Of a DNA stretch of 35,936 nucleotides, positions 23,101-33,900 are shown in pieces. Source of the stretch: Hyphochytrium catenoides (Eukaryota > Sar > Hyphochytriomycetes > Hyphochytriales > Hyphochytriaceae); the NCBI GenBank assembly GCA_900088475.1, contig FLMG01003200.1, positions 1 through 35,936 of the forward strand. Reading direction: 5' to 3'. Under the pieces are notes generated by a model. That model had not been told where the DNA came from and ran no database searches. It worked only from the letters and a program-made list of their open reading frames with translations. The translations under genes and the position numbers were made by a program. Positions within the stretch are counted from its first letter, which is position 1. The number at the start of each line of letters is the position of its first letter.

Positions 23101-26100
23101 GTGATGGGCTGGATAAGGCTGGGAAAGACTGGTCGCAAACCAAGGAAAGCAGAAATAGATGAGCTGGATAAGGCTAGGAAGGAAGACACCAGAGACAGTC
23201 TCTGAGTCGAGAAACAGATTGAAAGAAGAGGCGTGATGAAGGATCCGTCCCGTCGTTCGCCTTTGACTGACAAGTAGCCCTCATTCTATTGCTCCTCACC
23301 TCCTGGATCTTCCATCTGTAGAGGGTCTGTGAAGATTCCTCCCTTGAGCTGGTCGCTCACCTAAGTTCGTGAGAGCAATAAGAAGAGAGCAGTAGCAAGC
23401 CAAGGTCCTCACTCTTCTGTCCCTTTTGCCCTTACTCCCACGGTGTTCTCCCGTCATATCTTCCCATTTGTCACGTACCTGAAGCACTTGGTCGTTCAGC
23501 CTGGCAATGTTGGCGTCGAGCTGCTGAGTCATCTCGGGCAGCTTCCCACCAATGAAAGTATTTGTCTCCTCTAGCTGCTGCTTGAAGGTTTCTTGGATGC
23601 TGCGAAGATCGTCCAGTTGGACCATCTCCTCGCTGCTCACTTTTACCCCATAAAGAGAGAGAAGACGGTACATGTCCTCTACAACTCCAGCTGTAAGGCA
23701 TTAGGAGCCAAAGATACATTTAGAAACTTGACAAGTTCAAGGATGGAGGCAAGATAGCAAAAGGACTATCGACCATGACGCTTAAAGTTAAGATGCACGG
23801 CGTTTGATAATAGGAAAGACAAAGACACCCACCCACAAGAGGAGCTAAGATTTAGTGACAAGATGGGACATCAATAACTCAGAGAACGTTATCTGTTTCT
23901 GGACCTACCGTCATGCTTGACAGCCCTTGCTTCTTCCCTTAGCTGTGAGACCTTTTCCACCAACGCTGAGTATTCCTTGAGATGTAGCGGTCGTTGCTGC
24001 ATGCTTTGAATTCTCTGTTTATATTGAAAGAGGATGTCCTGACACTTGAGCTTGGCGAGTTCACGGAGCAGGCCCTTGATGCACTCTAACTTTTGAGAAG
24101 TCATAGGCAGCAGCTGCTGCTTCAATTTACGACTCTCAACGTAGAGGACACCGATCGACTGAAGAGGTAGATGAAAAGTCAGAGGTAAGGTCATTCGGCA
24201 GGCATTGGGAAGAGACGTGAGCGGAGTAGCGAGAAATCTAAAGGGAAGAACAGTAAGACAGGAGAATAGGAAGGTTTCGCAAAGGGGCTTAAAGAAGAGC
24301 GAGAGAAGAAATGGCCTTGCGGCCGTAGAGGAGTAGACAATTCGTCAATTTTCAGTTGCAGCCAGAGCCCACCTGCCCCACTCTCATCTTCTCCAACTCC
24401 TTCTCCCACTGACTTATCAGCAGCAGGTCACCCTTCAATGATTGCACGGTGTGGCTTTGCGCTGAATAGCTCTCAGCCTGCCACGTCCTATCGTGGTCAA
24501 AGATGGGCCTAACTCCATCAAAGACCTTCACATACTCCGTAGCGTCTGCAAAGTCTTCAGACATCTTGGCAGAAATGCTCCTCGAGAGATCATTAAACTC
24601 CTCACTTGCTCTTACTGTCTCCCCAACTTGCGGGGCTGAAGATAGAGAGGAGGCGACAAGGGAAGAGAAAGGAGAGACGTAGAGGATTCTGCTGGTGGAG
24701 CTGACAGTACTAATCATTCCCTCCAAAATGGTCTTAATCATAGACTGGAAGGCATCATCGGGAGGAGAGAAATCCGTAGAGTTCGGCCCAAACTTATGTG
24801 CACGGATGTCAATAGAGAGAAGAAAGAAGTGGGTTAGAAGGAGGCAATGAATGGGTCGCAGACATGATTAAGCTACAAATGAAGAGTGAGAGAGAGTTCC
24901 AGAGCCTGGCAGGGTGTGATTGAGGAGGCAGAAGAGCGAGGAATCGACCGACGGAATGGAAGTATAAGGCACAGTCAGAAAAGCGGTTGGAGGGGTCACA
25001 GAGTGTTTTGGCATCCCAGAGAAGAGATGGATTGGAGCTTGCTTTTACCTGGACACTGGTCTCGAACAGTCCAATCTTTCGTGTGGGTTTGAGCAGCTCT
25101 TCTAAGAAGTCCCTAGTATTTCTTATGCAGAGCTGCACCAAGCTTTCAGTGGTGATATAGTCAGTCACGCGAATAAAATCTGCAAGGCGTGAGGCCTCTA
25201 GGGCGGCACGGCGGAGTAGGAGCTGGCGCTCGACCTAGATGGTGAGGGACACAGATTGGGAGAGCAGATGGTAGAGGCGGAATCCGCGTAAGGGACTTTG
25301 GCTTGTGACTCCCTCCTTCTCCTCTCTCACCTGCTCCTGCTTTTGTGCAACTATGGACTTCATTCCTTCATCACGAGGAGAGAGACGGGCTTCCATCATT
25401 GCCTGGAAAGCATCCGTGGACTTCGCTAGGGCTGCTACATCCTGACAGACCTACAAAAGACATATTTACGTGAGCGTGGGAAGCGAATGGCGATAGTGGT
25501 GGAGAGGAAGACTGTCTGGACTGTTGATTATGAGCTCAGATGACATATCAAGGGAAGAGCCACAACTAAGGTGAGATCTCTCAGAGTTAGAGACTTCCTT
25601 TACAGTCAGTGTGAGGCGCTAGCTTGTTACCTTGGTCGCGACACCTTGAATCTTTTCTAGCGATGCCTCAAAGTGCTTGGCTGCCTCCGTCTTGGCCGCG
25701 TTCTGCAGCTCGAGAAAAGAAGCACACTCGTACGTTTTCTGCGCCTTTAGGTCCATCAGCTGCACTACCTGGACCTCTTGCATAATCTTTTGCACTTCTA
25801 ACAATGGGGCACAGAAGCTGCAGCGGCAATAAAGAGAGAGGCAGAGATACTTGGTCAACAAGGAACATCAGACAAAGAAAGGCCAATTGCCTGATTTTCT
25901 CCCCTCCACCGGGGCGTGGAAGAGAGAGCACGTCGCGCCCAAGTCAGAATGATACGTGGACGAAGAAGGACGGAGATCGAAACATTCATGTGGCATTCGC
26001 GATGTACGAGGAGCAAGTATGTATGGGCCTGATGTACGGTATCGCGATAAGATTTTACCTTTCTCTTGCAAGGAACAGTCTCTCTTCGAGCTTCTTCCGC

Positions 26101-27860
26101 TGCTGCTTGTATAGCTTGTAGCGGATGTTGGACCTCCAGGAAGAGAAGCACTTTCTGATAATATAATTTTTGTAAAAGGGAATGCTGGCAATCACGTTGA
26201 AGCAGGTGCTTTGTCTCATCCACTCAGAGAGAGGGATGAACTCACTAGGTTGGCCTACGGCATCAGTGAATGAAGGAGAATGGCGTAGTGAGTCAATAAA
26301 CGTTAGCTAACAGGCGAACCCAAGGAGAGTGTGCCAAGAAAATCTACATTGGTACAAGTTGATGGAATGGCGCGCGCGAGAGAGCGTTTTGAACACATGA
26401 AGGGAAAGAAAGAAAGAAAGGAAGAAAGAAAGAGACAGAGTGAGAGAGAGACCTTGTAGGGTAAATGGACTGCGCAAGTGCGCGATAGGTCATGCGCACA
26501 AACTAAAAACCGGTAGAGAGAGAGAGAGAGAATGACCAGAGCCGCACTCCTACCAGGCTGTACATGGACAAGGCCCGAAGCAGACATTGTAAAGTATTCT
26601 GGGTTGGTCTTGTCGGGAGCCACCACGACAAGGTCATAAGGCCTGAATTTGAGGCCGGTCTCAGCCCGATTGAGGTGTACGAACTTTATCTCGGTTGTGT
26701 CGTTACACTGGGCAAAGAAGGCGATTGCATCCTCTCCCGAGCGGAGAGAAGAGTCATCTCCATCTCCATAGGAGTACACATCGGATCCATTGTGAGTTGA
26801 TGGCATGAGCTCTGGATGCAAGGCTGTCGAAGAAGGAATGAGTATAGAGGACCTGCTTGTAGACGACAGAAAAACATGGCAAGCCAACATAAACGAAAGC
26901 TCAGAGACGAAGAAAGCGAAAAGTTAGTAGTCTCAGTGTGAAGATAGCCACGGAGCACAGAAGGAAAAGAATCAGGTGAGGCAGAATAGCCCTTGAAACG
27001 ACGTAAGCAATAGCTTCAATGAGGACAAGGATTGCTCCGAGAAATGAGCTCTGATGCTCTAGGAACAGAGAAAGATTATACAGGGGAGAATGGGGTTCCC
27101 AACGTTGCTGTCCCTCCACTTCCCGACTTACCGGCGTGCTCTTCCTCTTCCAGGATGCTGTCCACCCTTTCACTCTCGGGAATGATGGCAGATTTGAGCA
27201 AAGTCTCCACTTCCGATTCTCTTGGGGCCTCTCCGGGGCGGAGTGCTGCTGCTTTGTTCCCATCTCTATATCCAGCTCCTCTTCCTTCTCCTGCCCGCAT
27301 CTTGGGGCTTCTACCAGGACTGCCCATAGCAGTCTTATTTGGGGAGGAAGGACCAGCTTCTCTTCCTTTACTTGGGAGGTCATACTTCGCTAGACTATTG
27401 GGGTCAAACGTATAGACAGAGTGGTGCTCTGCCCGTTCGTCCCCTAGCTTTATTGTGGAAGAGCCCAAGAGCTTATTCTTCTTTCCAAGAGGAGACCGTG
27501 GAGGACTTCGAGGAGGACTGCTACTTCGCTGCCCTGCCACGCCAGCAGCAAAGCTTTCCACCCGCTGCATGCAAGTGATTACAGAGGAACGACAATGAGA
27601 CTCTTATGATAGTGGTCAGAGAAAGAGAGGAAGCAAAGTCCTTAAAATATGTAAGTCTACGGATCAGGAAAGGTTGAGCTTTCAAAAAGAAGCGAGGGAA
27701 AGCGAAGGTATCAGAAAGGGAAAGCGAAGGTATCAAAAAGAGAAACCCGGCTGCAGGGAGAGGCGGGCCAGTCCAGGAGGAAAAGACTTGCCTGATCAGT
27801 TGGGAGAGGAGGAACAAATTTTATATCCTTCTTCTTCGGCGATTTTGGTGAAGAAGACAT
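2120..27860 (-). CDS. Axonemal inner-arm-type dynein heavy chain (63 exons)
   Basis: ATP-driven minus-end microtubule motor of the ciliary or flagellar axoneme. In-frame joining of 63 exons yields 4,089 visible residues, normal for a single-headed inner-arm heavy chain; a few residues are lost in the N gap at 21725-21784. Order: Ser/Pro-rich N-terminus, stem, linker, AAA1 to AAA4, stalk with microtubule-binding domain, AAA5, AAA6, C-terminal domain. Walker A motifs: GPAGTGKT (19181-19204), GETASGKT (17096-17119), GETGVGKS (15229-15252), GVGGSGRQS (13196-13222). The end, [14 protein letters not shown] then [14 protein letters not shown], is the classic axonemal C-terminus. Almost all introns are GT-AG; two use GC donors. 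The DNAH1/3/6/7/12/14-like group fits best, but I cannot fix the paralogue. Exon coordinates are given in the domain entries. Start chosen at 27860; Met at 27570 (exon 2, if unspliced) is an alternative. Confidence 0.95.
5192..7740 (-). other. Dynein AAA6 region, exons 49-56
   Basis: Exons 7542-7740, 7036-7388, 6815-6964, 6519-6654, 6140-6286, 5764-5926, 5520-5675, 5192-5354; about residues 3141-3629. Landmarks: [118 protein letters not shown] and [20 protein letters not shown]6 closes the ring and has no intact nucleotide site, as expected. Confidence 0.92.
7955..7956 (-). other. Non-canonical GC splice donor, dynein exon 48
   Basis: The coding strand reads CCCGAG then GCAAGCC. Splicing here and at the acceptor before 7740 joins PHYMPE to [10 protein letters not shown], exactly as in other dynein heavy chains and in frame. 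No GT donor exists before the in-frame stop that follows. Confidence 0.85.
7957..8804 (-). other. Dynein AAA5, exons 46-48
   Basis: Exons 8589-8804, 8269-8456, 7957-8115; about residues 2953-3140. Recognised by [53 protein letters not shown] and [17 protein letters not shown]. As in the family there is no functional P-loop. Exon 48 ends in a GC donor. Confidence 0.92.
9067..11745 (-). other. Dynein stalk and microtubule-binding domain, exons 37-45
   Basis: Exons 11581-11745, 11304-11392, 10892-11043, 10574-10681, 10331-10388, 9879-10141, 9688-9741, 9476-9538, 9067-9181; about residues 2597-2952. First coiled-coil strand: [17 protein letters not shown] then Gln/Glu/Lys-rich heptads to [10 protein letters not shown]. 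Microtubule-binding head in exons 40-42: [62 protein letters not shown]. Returning strand: [20 protein letters not shown] to [20 protein letters not shown]. The stalk lets the distant tip sense the nucleotide state of the ring. Confidence 0.93.
12057..14053 (-). other. Dynein AAA4, exons 31-36
   Basis: Exons 13918-14053, 13529-13709, 13081-13268, 12665-12831, 12373-12457, 12057-12225; about residues 2289-2596. Exon 33 has the P-loop [15 protein letters not shown] with Arg in place of the Walker Lys, as is usual in axonemal chains. Exon 34 has the Walker B region [19 protein letters not shown]. Exon 35 is only 85 bases ([16 protein letters not shown]). Exon 36 has [20 protein letters not shown]. 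All joints keep frame. Confidence 0.92.
14233..15470 (-). other. Dynein AAA3, exons 29 (3' part)-30
   Basis: The rest of exon 29 and exon 30 (14233-14454); about residues 1991-2288. Walker A is GETGVGKS, Walker [12 protein letters not shown], followed by [30 protein letters not shown] and [20 protein letters not shown]3 is the regulatory ATP site that gates AAA1 activity. Exon 29 is 1,196 bases, by far the largest exon of the gene. Confidence 0.93.
15471..17170 (-). other. Dynein AAA2, exons 26-29 (5' part)
   Basis: Exons 17018-17170, 16628-16762, 16316-16445 and the first 528 bases of exon 29 (14803-15998); about residues 1677-1990. The P-loop reads GETASGKT, followed by [15 protein letters not shown], the Walker B-like [20 protein letters not shown], and [17 protein letters not shown]2 normally binds ATP without turning it over. 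Between AAA2 and AAA3, near 15570-15640, lies a Ser/Pro/Thr-rich insertion ([17 protein letters not shown]) that is probably a disordered loop. Confidence 0.9.
17310..19359 (-). other. Dynein AAA1, main ATPase site, exons 21-25
   Basis: Exons 19169-19359, 18741-18873, 18470-18547, 17958-18138, 17310-17673; about residues 1361-1676. Exon 21 carries [13 protein letters not shown] and the P-loop [12 protein letters not shown]. Exon 22 has the Walker B stretch CFDEFNR. Exon 24 has [19 protein letters not shown] (sensor I with the ring-contact segment). Exon 25 has [15 protein letters not shown]. All catalytic residues of a live AAA1 are present. The intron after exon 21 contains a long simple repeat. 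Confidence 0.95.
19045..19142. repeat. CT/GA simple repeat in a dynein intron
   Basis: Nearly pure (CT)n on the plus strand, so (GA)n on the transcribed gene's coding strand, between the AAA1 exons 21 and 22. It produces Ser/Leu- and Arg/Glu-rich open frames that are artefacts. Confidence 0.9.
20158..20227. repeat. GATA/GA repeat plus 18-bp tandem duplication
   Basis: In the intron between dynein exons 18 and 19. GATA and GA repeats run to about 20190, followed by two adjacent identical 18-base units at 20192-20209 and 20210-20227. Confidence 0.85.
21725..21784. other. Assembly gap (60 N)
   Basis: Sixty undetermined bases cut the dynein gene at the 3' end of linker exon 14 and the start of the next intron. 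The reading frame is open up to the gap, and the following exon begins in the same phase, so the loss is probably a few codons plus a splice donor. The true gap length may differ from 60. Confidence 0.97.
23300..26823 (-). other. Dynein stem (tail) region, exons 3-11
   Basis: Exons 26554-26823, 26059-26254, 25631-25817, 25331-25450, 25049-25234, 24373-24792, 23909-24158, 23479-23690, 23300-23360; about residues 168-801. It opens with the inner-arm signature around [13 protein letters not shown] and [13 protein letters not shown], then [21 protein letters not shown] mostly helical, charged stem follows, rich in Gln/Glu/Lys (for example [19 protein letters not shown]). The stem carries accessory chains and fixes the motor to the doublet microtubule. 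All joints keep frame. The exon 8 acceptor (CACATAAG) has a weak pyrimidine tract. Confidence 0.85.
26398..26452. repeat. GAAA/GA simple repeat in a dynein intron
   Basis: A run of GAAA and GA units lies in the intron between exons 3 and 4. On the gene's strand it is TTTC/CT-rich. Confidence 0.8.
27132..27860 (-). other. Dynein exons 1-2: Ser/Pro-rich N-terminal extension
   Basis: Exons 27792-27860 and 27132-27564, about residues 1-167. Exon 1 encodes [20 protein letters not shown] and is joined to exon 2 through a GC donor. Exon 2 is low in complexity, with repeated SP dipeptides ([22 protein letters not shown]), then an acidic end ([13 protein letters not shown]) before a clear GTAAGT donor. 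This is the least conserved part of axonemal heavy chains and likely anchors intermediate or light chains or is phosphorylated (inference). If exon 1 is not used, ATG at 27570 opens exon 2 in frame. Intron 1 contains two copies of an 18-base unit at 27696-27713 and 27718-27735. Confidence 0.65.
27790..27791 (-). other. Probable GC splice donor, dynein exon 1
   Basis: The coding strand reads GATCAG then GCAAGTC, a strong GC-type donor consensus, in phase with exon 2 at 27564. The supporting protein similarity is weak because this end of the protein is variable. Confidence 0.55.
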
Positions 27861-28384
27861 CTTATCAAGGCCCTCTGCTAGACCTTCCGTCTCTCCTGTT
27901 CCTCTCTCTCTTTCTCTCTTGCTCCAACAAGCAGAGCAGACGAGAGGAGGTGGTCTCCCCCTCTCCTAGCTGGCTTTGTTCTCTCGAGAGAGCTACAGGC
28001 TATCTCATCGTTGCTTGAAGCCAGCCACAAAGCAACGTCCTGGCCTCTGCCTGAATCCGATGAAGCTTGAAAAGCTTGTGGAGTCTCAAGGAGATTCAGC
28101 GTCAGGAACCGCGCGAAGGAGGCCACATAAAATATAATGTCTCTACTATCTCTCTCTCCTCTAGCTCATGCGCCTCATTGCCCCTTGCTCCTGCTTCCTA
28201 CTCCAAGCTTCCTCGTTTCTCTTTCGGCTCTCCTCTCACTCTAGCATCTTGTCCTGTCTCCCTTCCTGTCTCTCTTTCCCTTCCTCTGTCTCTCTCTCTC
28301 TCTCTCTCGGTCGTTCTCTCTCTCTTCAAGTCTGTGCGTTCCTCTCTGTCTCTCTCTTCTCTCTCCCTTCTCTTCTCTCTCCCC

Positions 28385-28440
<56 letters not shown>

Positions 28441-28893
28441 GCCTGTCTGTCTGTCTGTTTCTCTCTCTGTCTGTCTGTCTCTCTATCTGTCTGTGTCTCT
28501 CTCTCTCTCTCTCTCTCTCTTTCTCATTTCCGCTCCCAGTATGATGATGAGGGGAATGACGCTTCACAATATTGGCTCTTTAAGCTTATCGACCGTTATT
28601 CGCTGCCACAAGAGCTGTTATGTTAAAGGTCCTCACTTTAATTGGCTGAATACACATCAGTCATATTCCGTATAATCAATGTTTTGTATTGCCGTATTGC
28701 TGATAGGAGCAATGTCTGTTATTGCCTTCTTCTGTCTGCAGAGTCTTCATAAACAAGCTCACTCTCGAGAACAATGCTTCTGATGTCAGATCTGAAGATC
28801 TTCAGCCTGCAGAAGGCTTCGGCTTGTTACCGCCGGAGCTCGACTTTGTAGGAGGCACGCAGCCAACGAAGAGGCACTGCGAGTGTCGACCCA
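27861..28893. promoter_or_regulatory. Divergent intergenic region, dynein / pantothenate synthetase
   Basis: About 1,030 bases between two divergently transcribed start codons, so it should hold both promoters and 5' leaders. Its centre is a CT-rich microsatellite. The long open frames through the repeat encode only Ser/Leu or Arg/Glu strings and are not genes. I see no clear TATA box or other element. Confidence 0.6.
28255..28530. repeat. CT / TCTG microsatellite upstream of panC
   Basis: About 275 bases of nearly uninterrupted pyrimidines on the plus strand, mixing (CT)n with CTGT units (28441-28495). It ends about 365 bases before the pantothenate synthetase start codon and lies on that gene's coding strand as pyrimidine. 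Confidence 0.9.
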
Positions 28894-30382
<1,489 letters not shown>

Positions 30383-30967
30383 TGGTAGGTTCTCTTTTCT
30401 CTTTCATGCACGCATCTTCTCATATGCTTCCTCTACTTCTCCTGTTTGCCATAGTACGAATTGCGGGCATTTGTGCCATCAGTGCCTGCAGCTATAGTCC
30501 TCTCGGTCCCAATTTTCTATTCGACCTCCCTTGAAACTAATGGGGTTGGCCGTATGTCCCTTGCGGACTATATGCTGAACCCAAAGTGACCGTCAGGTCA
30601 GGTCCTTTCTGGCACCTCTGCAACCTTGCTTTTCAAATCAGCCCCCGCCAGCTTGGCTGCACGATGGTCTTCGCTCGCTATCAAAATGTGCTGCACTCCT
30701 TTATTTAAAAAAGTTGTCTCTTATCTGTCAGACCTTATACTTCCTCACTAGTTGGATTCTGAAGCTACCTGCTTGTCTTTGAGTCAATGGCTAACCTATC
30801 CTAGCAGTACTTTGCTACTTCTAATCCTTTCAGTCTTGCCCATACGTCTACACTTGCGACTATACCTACCGTGTAAACTTATACAATAATGCGGAAAACA
30901 TAAATATGAACTATTCTCATAAATTACCTCTGCATTTGTCCTTGCGATCGGTGTTACCTCGTCCTTT
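30383..30967. other. Convergent intergenic region, panC / LRR-SAM gene
   Basis: About 585 bases between two facing stop codons. It should contain both 3' UTRs. I see no tRNA-like promoter boxes, no open frame with protein-like composition and no repeat. Confidence 0.55.
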
Positions 30968-33900
30968 CTACACTCCCCGAGCTCCATTTCTTAACGGCAG
31001 CATGTTGGTGAGAGTGAGCAGAACGATAAGAGAGAGAGATGTCAAGACAGAGACCATGGCTGCGGTGGTCAGTTGCTCTCTCCATCCTGGGTACCGCCCA
31101 GCTCCCTCTCCTTCCCCTGAAACACCGCGTTGCCTCTTACGCATCTCCTCCTGTGAGCTTTCTGCCACGTTGGTCCTAATCAACCTTCCTGCTCCTCTTC
31201 TCTCCGTTATGCTTCCCCTTTGTGATACAACGTACGAGTCATTAGAGTAGCGAGACACCAGAGAAGACGATCGTCTGTCCCTGAGAGTTATTCTGGAGGA
31301 AGAACTTGGAGAGTCGAGACTGTTGAGAGTGCTTGCTCTATGCTGAGAGTCAAGAGTGCTTGGCCTATGCTGACTCAGCCGGCCGGCTCCTCCAGTAGCG
31401 TGGATGACGCTTCCCCTCTCCGCTCTCTCGCATACCACTTCGCTGCCTGAGCATATACACTCGGGTTGGCTGTATCTATGGCAGGGCTGTCCCGGACAAT
31501 GCACACTTATGGCGTCGGTCAGTGAGACACCATCCTCAAAGAATTGCGAAGACTCTCCTACATTCGTTGCTGTAAGAATTGGCTGCCCTCCAGAATAGGA
31601 GAAGGAGAGAGAGCGAGAATAGCGCGCATAGACCGCCTTCTCCTGAAGAAGCTTTTGGGCTTTAAGCTTTGGCCCACTCTTCCTTCTAACTGGCAATATT
31701 TCCTGCAGCTCTTGCCTATCCAGATGCACGAAAAGCTCGCCGTGCACACAGTTGTCTTGAATCTTCTTGCAGATATCCTCGATGAAATCTTGTCCAAGAT
31801 CAGAGTCAGACAATCTCCTCCTCACCCATCCTTGAACCTGTCGCACCGTCCAGAATCTCTCATGGCCCTCTGCGCCGTCTGTTATCCAGTCCTCAGAGGT
31901 GGCAGCCACGTGACACGCTGCTACAAGTGAACGCCTTATCAGGACGTTGTCAATACAGAAATGTTCCCCAAGGAGAAGCTCATCATCCACTTGGTCGAGT
32001 ACAGAGCCATCGATTTGCTGCTCTGCAAAGCGCAAAGCGATGGAGTGGGGAAAGCCTTGCCACAGAAGCCAAGCAGCAACTTGAGGGCTCGTCCACTGTT
32101 CAGTAGGAACGAGAGCAAAGTCTGACCCATCTATTGCGGGTTCTGTGGACAGTCCTCCTGCTCGCTTTCCACTGCTTTCACCTACTTTTCCTCCTCCACT
32201 AACACCTCCCGCAGCCGCTATGACGGGCTTAGACTGGGAAGAAGGTGTGCTTTGAAGAACTTCTTCGTAAGAAATAGCTCGGGCCCCGTATGGGCTTGCG
32301 CCAGGTGTGAAGATTGCTGGCAGCAACTTTGGGCCGCCATTCATGACGGGGGTGGAAGGCTGAGAATTTTGTAAGCCGGCGTCTAATAGCCCCTGTTTCT
32401 CTCGGAAAAGAATCCTATTTCGGTCAATTAGCTGGTGTAAGGTCCGGTAAGCTCGATAGTACTCGGCGGGCATGCCTTGGGTCCCATGGCCCACGGACAG
32501 CTGGCGAACATACTGATTGGAATGACTCAACGCCTCAATCATGGCGTTCAACCCCGATATGCCGTAGGCGTTATTCTCGACGTCTAGCGACGTGAGGCTT
32601 GTGTTGGATCTCAGAAAGTGTGCCAACGCAGCTAGGCCTGCAAGAGACATGATGAATTAGAGAGGGTATACTTTTAGCCAGGCTAGAGAGAAAGAATCGA
32701 CAGTGAAAAGATGTCTCAGGCGCCTTCACAGAGAGCTATGGAAATCGCTGTTAAGAAGGAAGAAAAGCAAGCTACGACTGAAGGAAGAGAGAAAAACCCC
32801 TCGAAGTATCTTCTTGTCTTTCCGTTTCTCTACTTACCATCATCTCCAATGTTGTTCTTATATAACTTCAGGGTGTTCAGCCGGCAATTCCTACTTTCCT
32901 CTAGGGCAGACGAAAGAGTAATAATTCCCTGAGAGCCCAAGTTGTTCTCCGCTAATCCTAAGGTCTCAAGAGTGCAAGAGAGGGTCTGCAGTAGGAGAAG
33001 TACAGAGTCTATGCTCTCGTCCCCAAGTTGATTCCAGCCAAGCTCCAGGGTCCTGAGATTGCTGGTCATCGACACGCAAGCGGCAAGAGCTGCGATGCCT
33101 TCCTTTTTAATCTAAAGTAGGGACGTAGAGAAGTCAAATTATAATGCCGCAGAGAGCGAGCCGTTACGTCGCTCGATTGGATTACGGAGCATGAAGGTGG
33201 TGGAAGGCAGATCGTATCAGAAAGACATGGCAAGGGACAGAGCGAGCCAGCGAGAGACGAAAAGGGCGAGAGCATGTAGCGGAAGCACAGAGAAGAGGAG
33301 CGAGGTCACAAGAGAGAGATCACTTCAAACAAAAGACAGCCGTGTGGTGGTGCCTGACCTGGTTGCTACTGAGGTCAAGGAAAGTGAGCCTATCATTTGC
33401 CATCAGCCCAGGAGCAAGCTTGATAAGCCCTTGCGATAGAAGAGAACACCCATTAAAAGACAGAGAAGTCAAGGAAGAGTTCTCCCTTATTCCCTCCCCC
33501 AGAGCAGACAGTTCCTCCTCGGCTTGGGAGAACTCATTCCCGCTAAGGAAGATGTGCTTCAGCGCCGTAGAGCGGGAGAGAAGGATGGAGAGAGATACTA
33601 AGCCTTCTCTTTCTATCCCATTGTAGCTAAGGTCCAGTTCGGTGACTGAGGGAAGAAGGAAGATATCCAAGAGCCGCGATACACCTGGAGAGCTCAGCTG
33701 ATTATCTCTAAGGTTAATGTTGGCCTCGATCGCCGATAACTTCTCCTCCACTTCCCCTACTTTCTCGTCTAACGTCTCTCTCTCTTCTTCCCTCCTTTTC
33801 TCCTCGTATTTCTCTTCCTCGTCGTTTTCTTTCCTCTCTTCCTTCTCTTCTTCAACGTCATCTGAGCAAGGGATGTTACATTCTCTCCATAGTCGCTCGT

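Noticed and set aside
26059-26254. Possible frameshift in dynein exon 4, where the longest open frame reads LEVQHPLQ instead of dynein-like sequence
   Set aside because: Another frame is open across the whole exon, reads [20 protein letters not shown], and joins both neighbours in phase. The longer frame is a shadow.
2120-27860. A cluster of many small genes on the minus strand
   Set aside because: The open segments follow the residue order of one dynein heavy chain and join in frame through splice sites.
28067-28675. Long Ser/Leu-rich open frames on the plus strand and Arg/Glu-rich ones on the minus strand
   Set aside because: They are translations of a CT microsatellite, open in several frames at once, with no domain.
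30383-30967. tRNA or other RNA gene in the panC / LRR intergenic region
   Set aside because: No A-box/B-box pair or cloverleaf could be traced.
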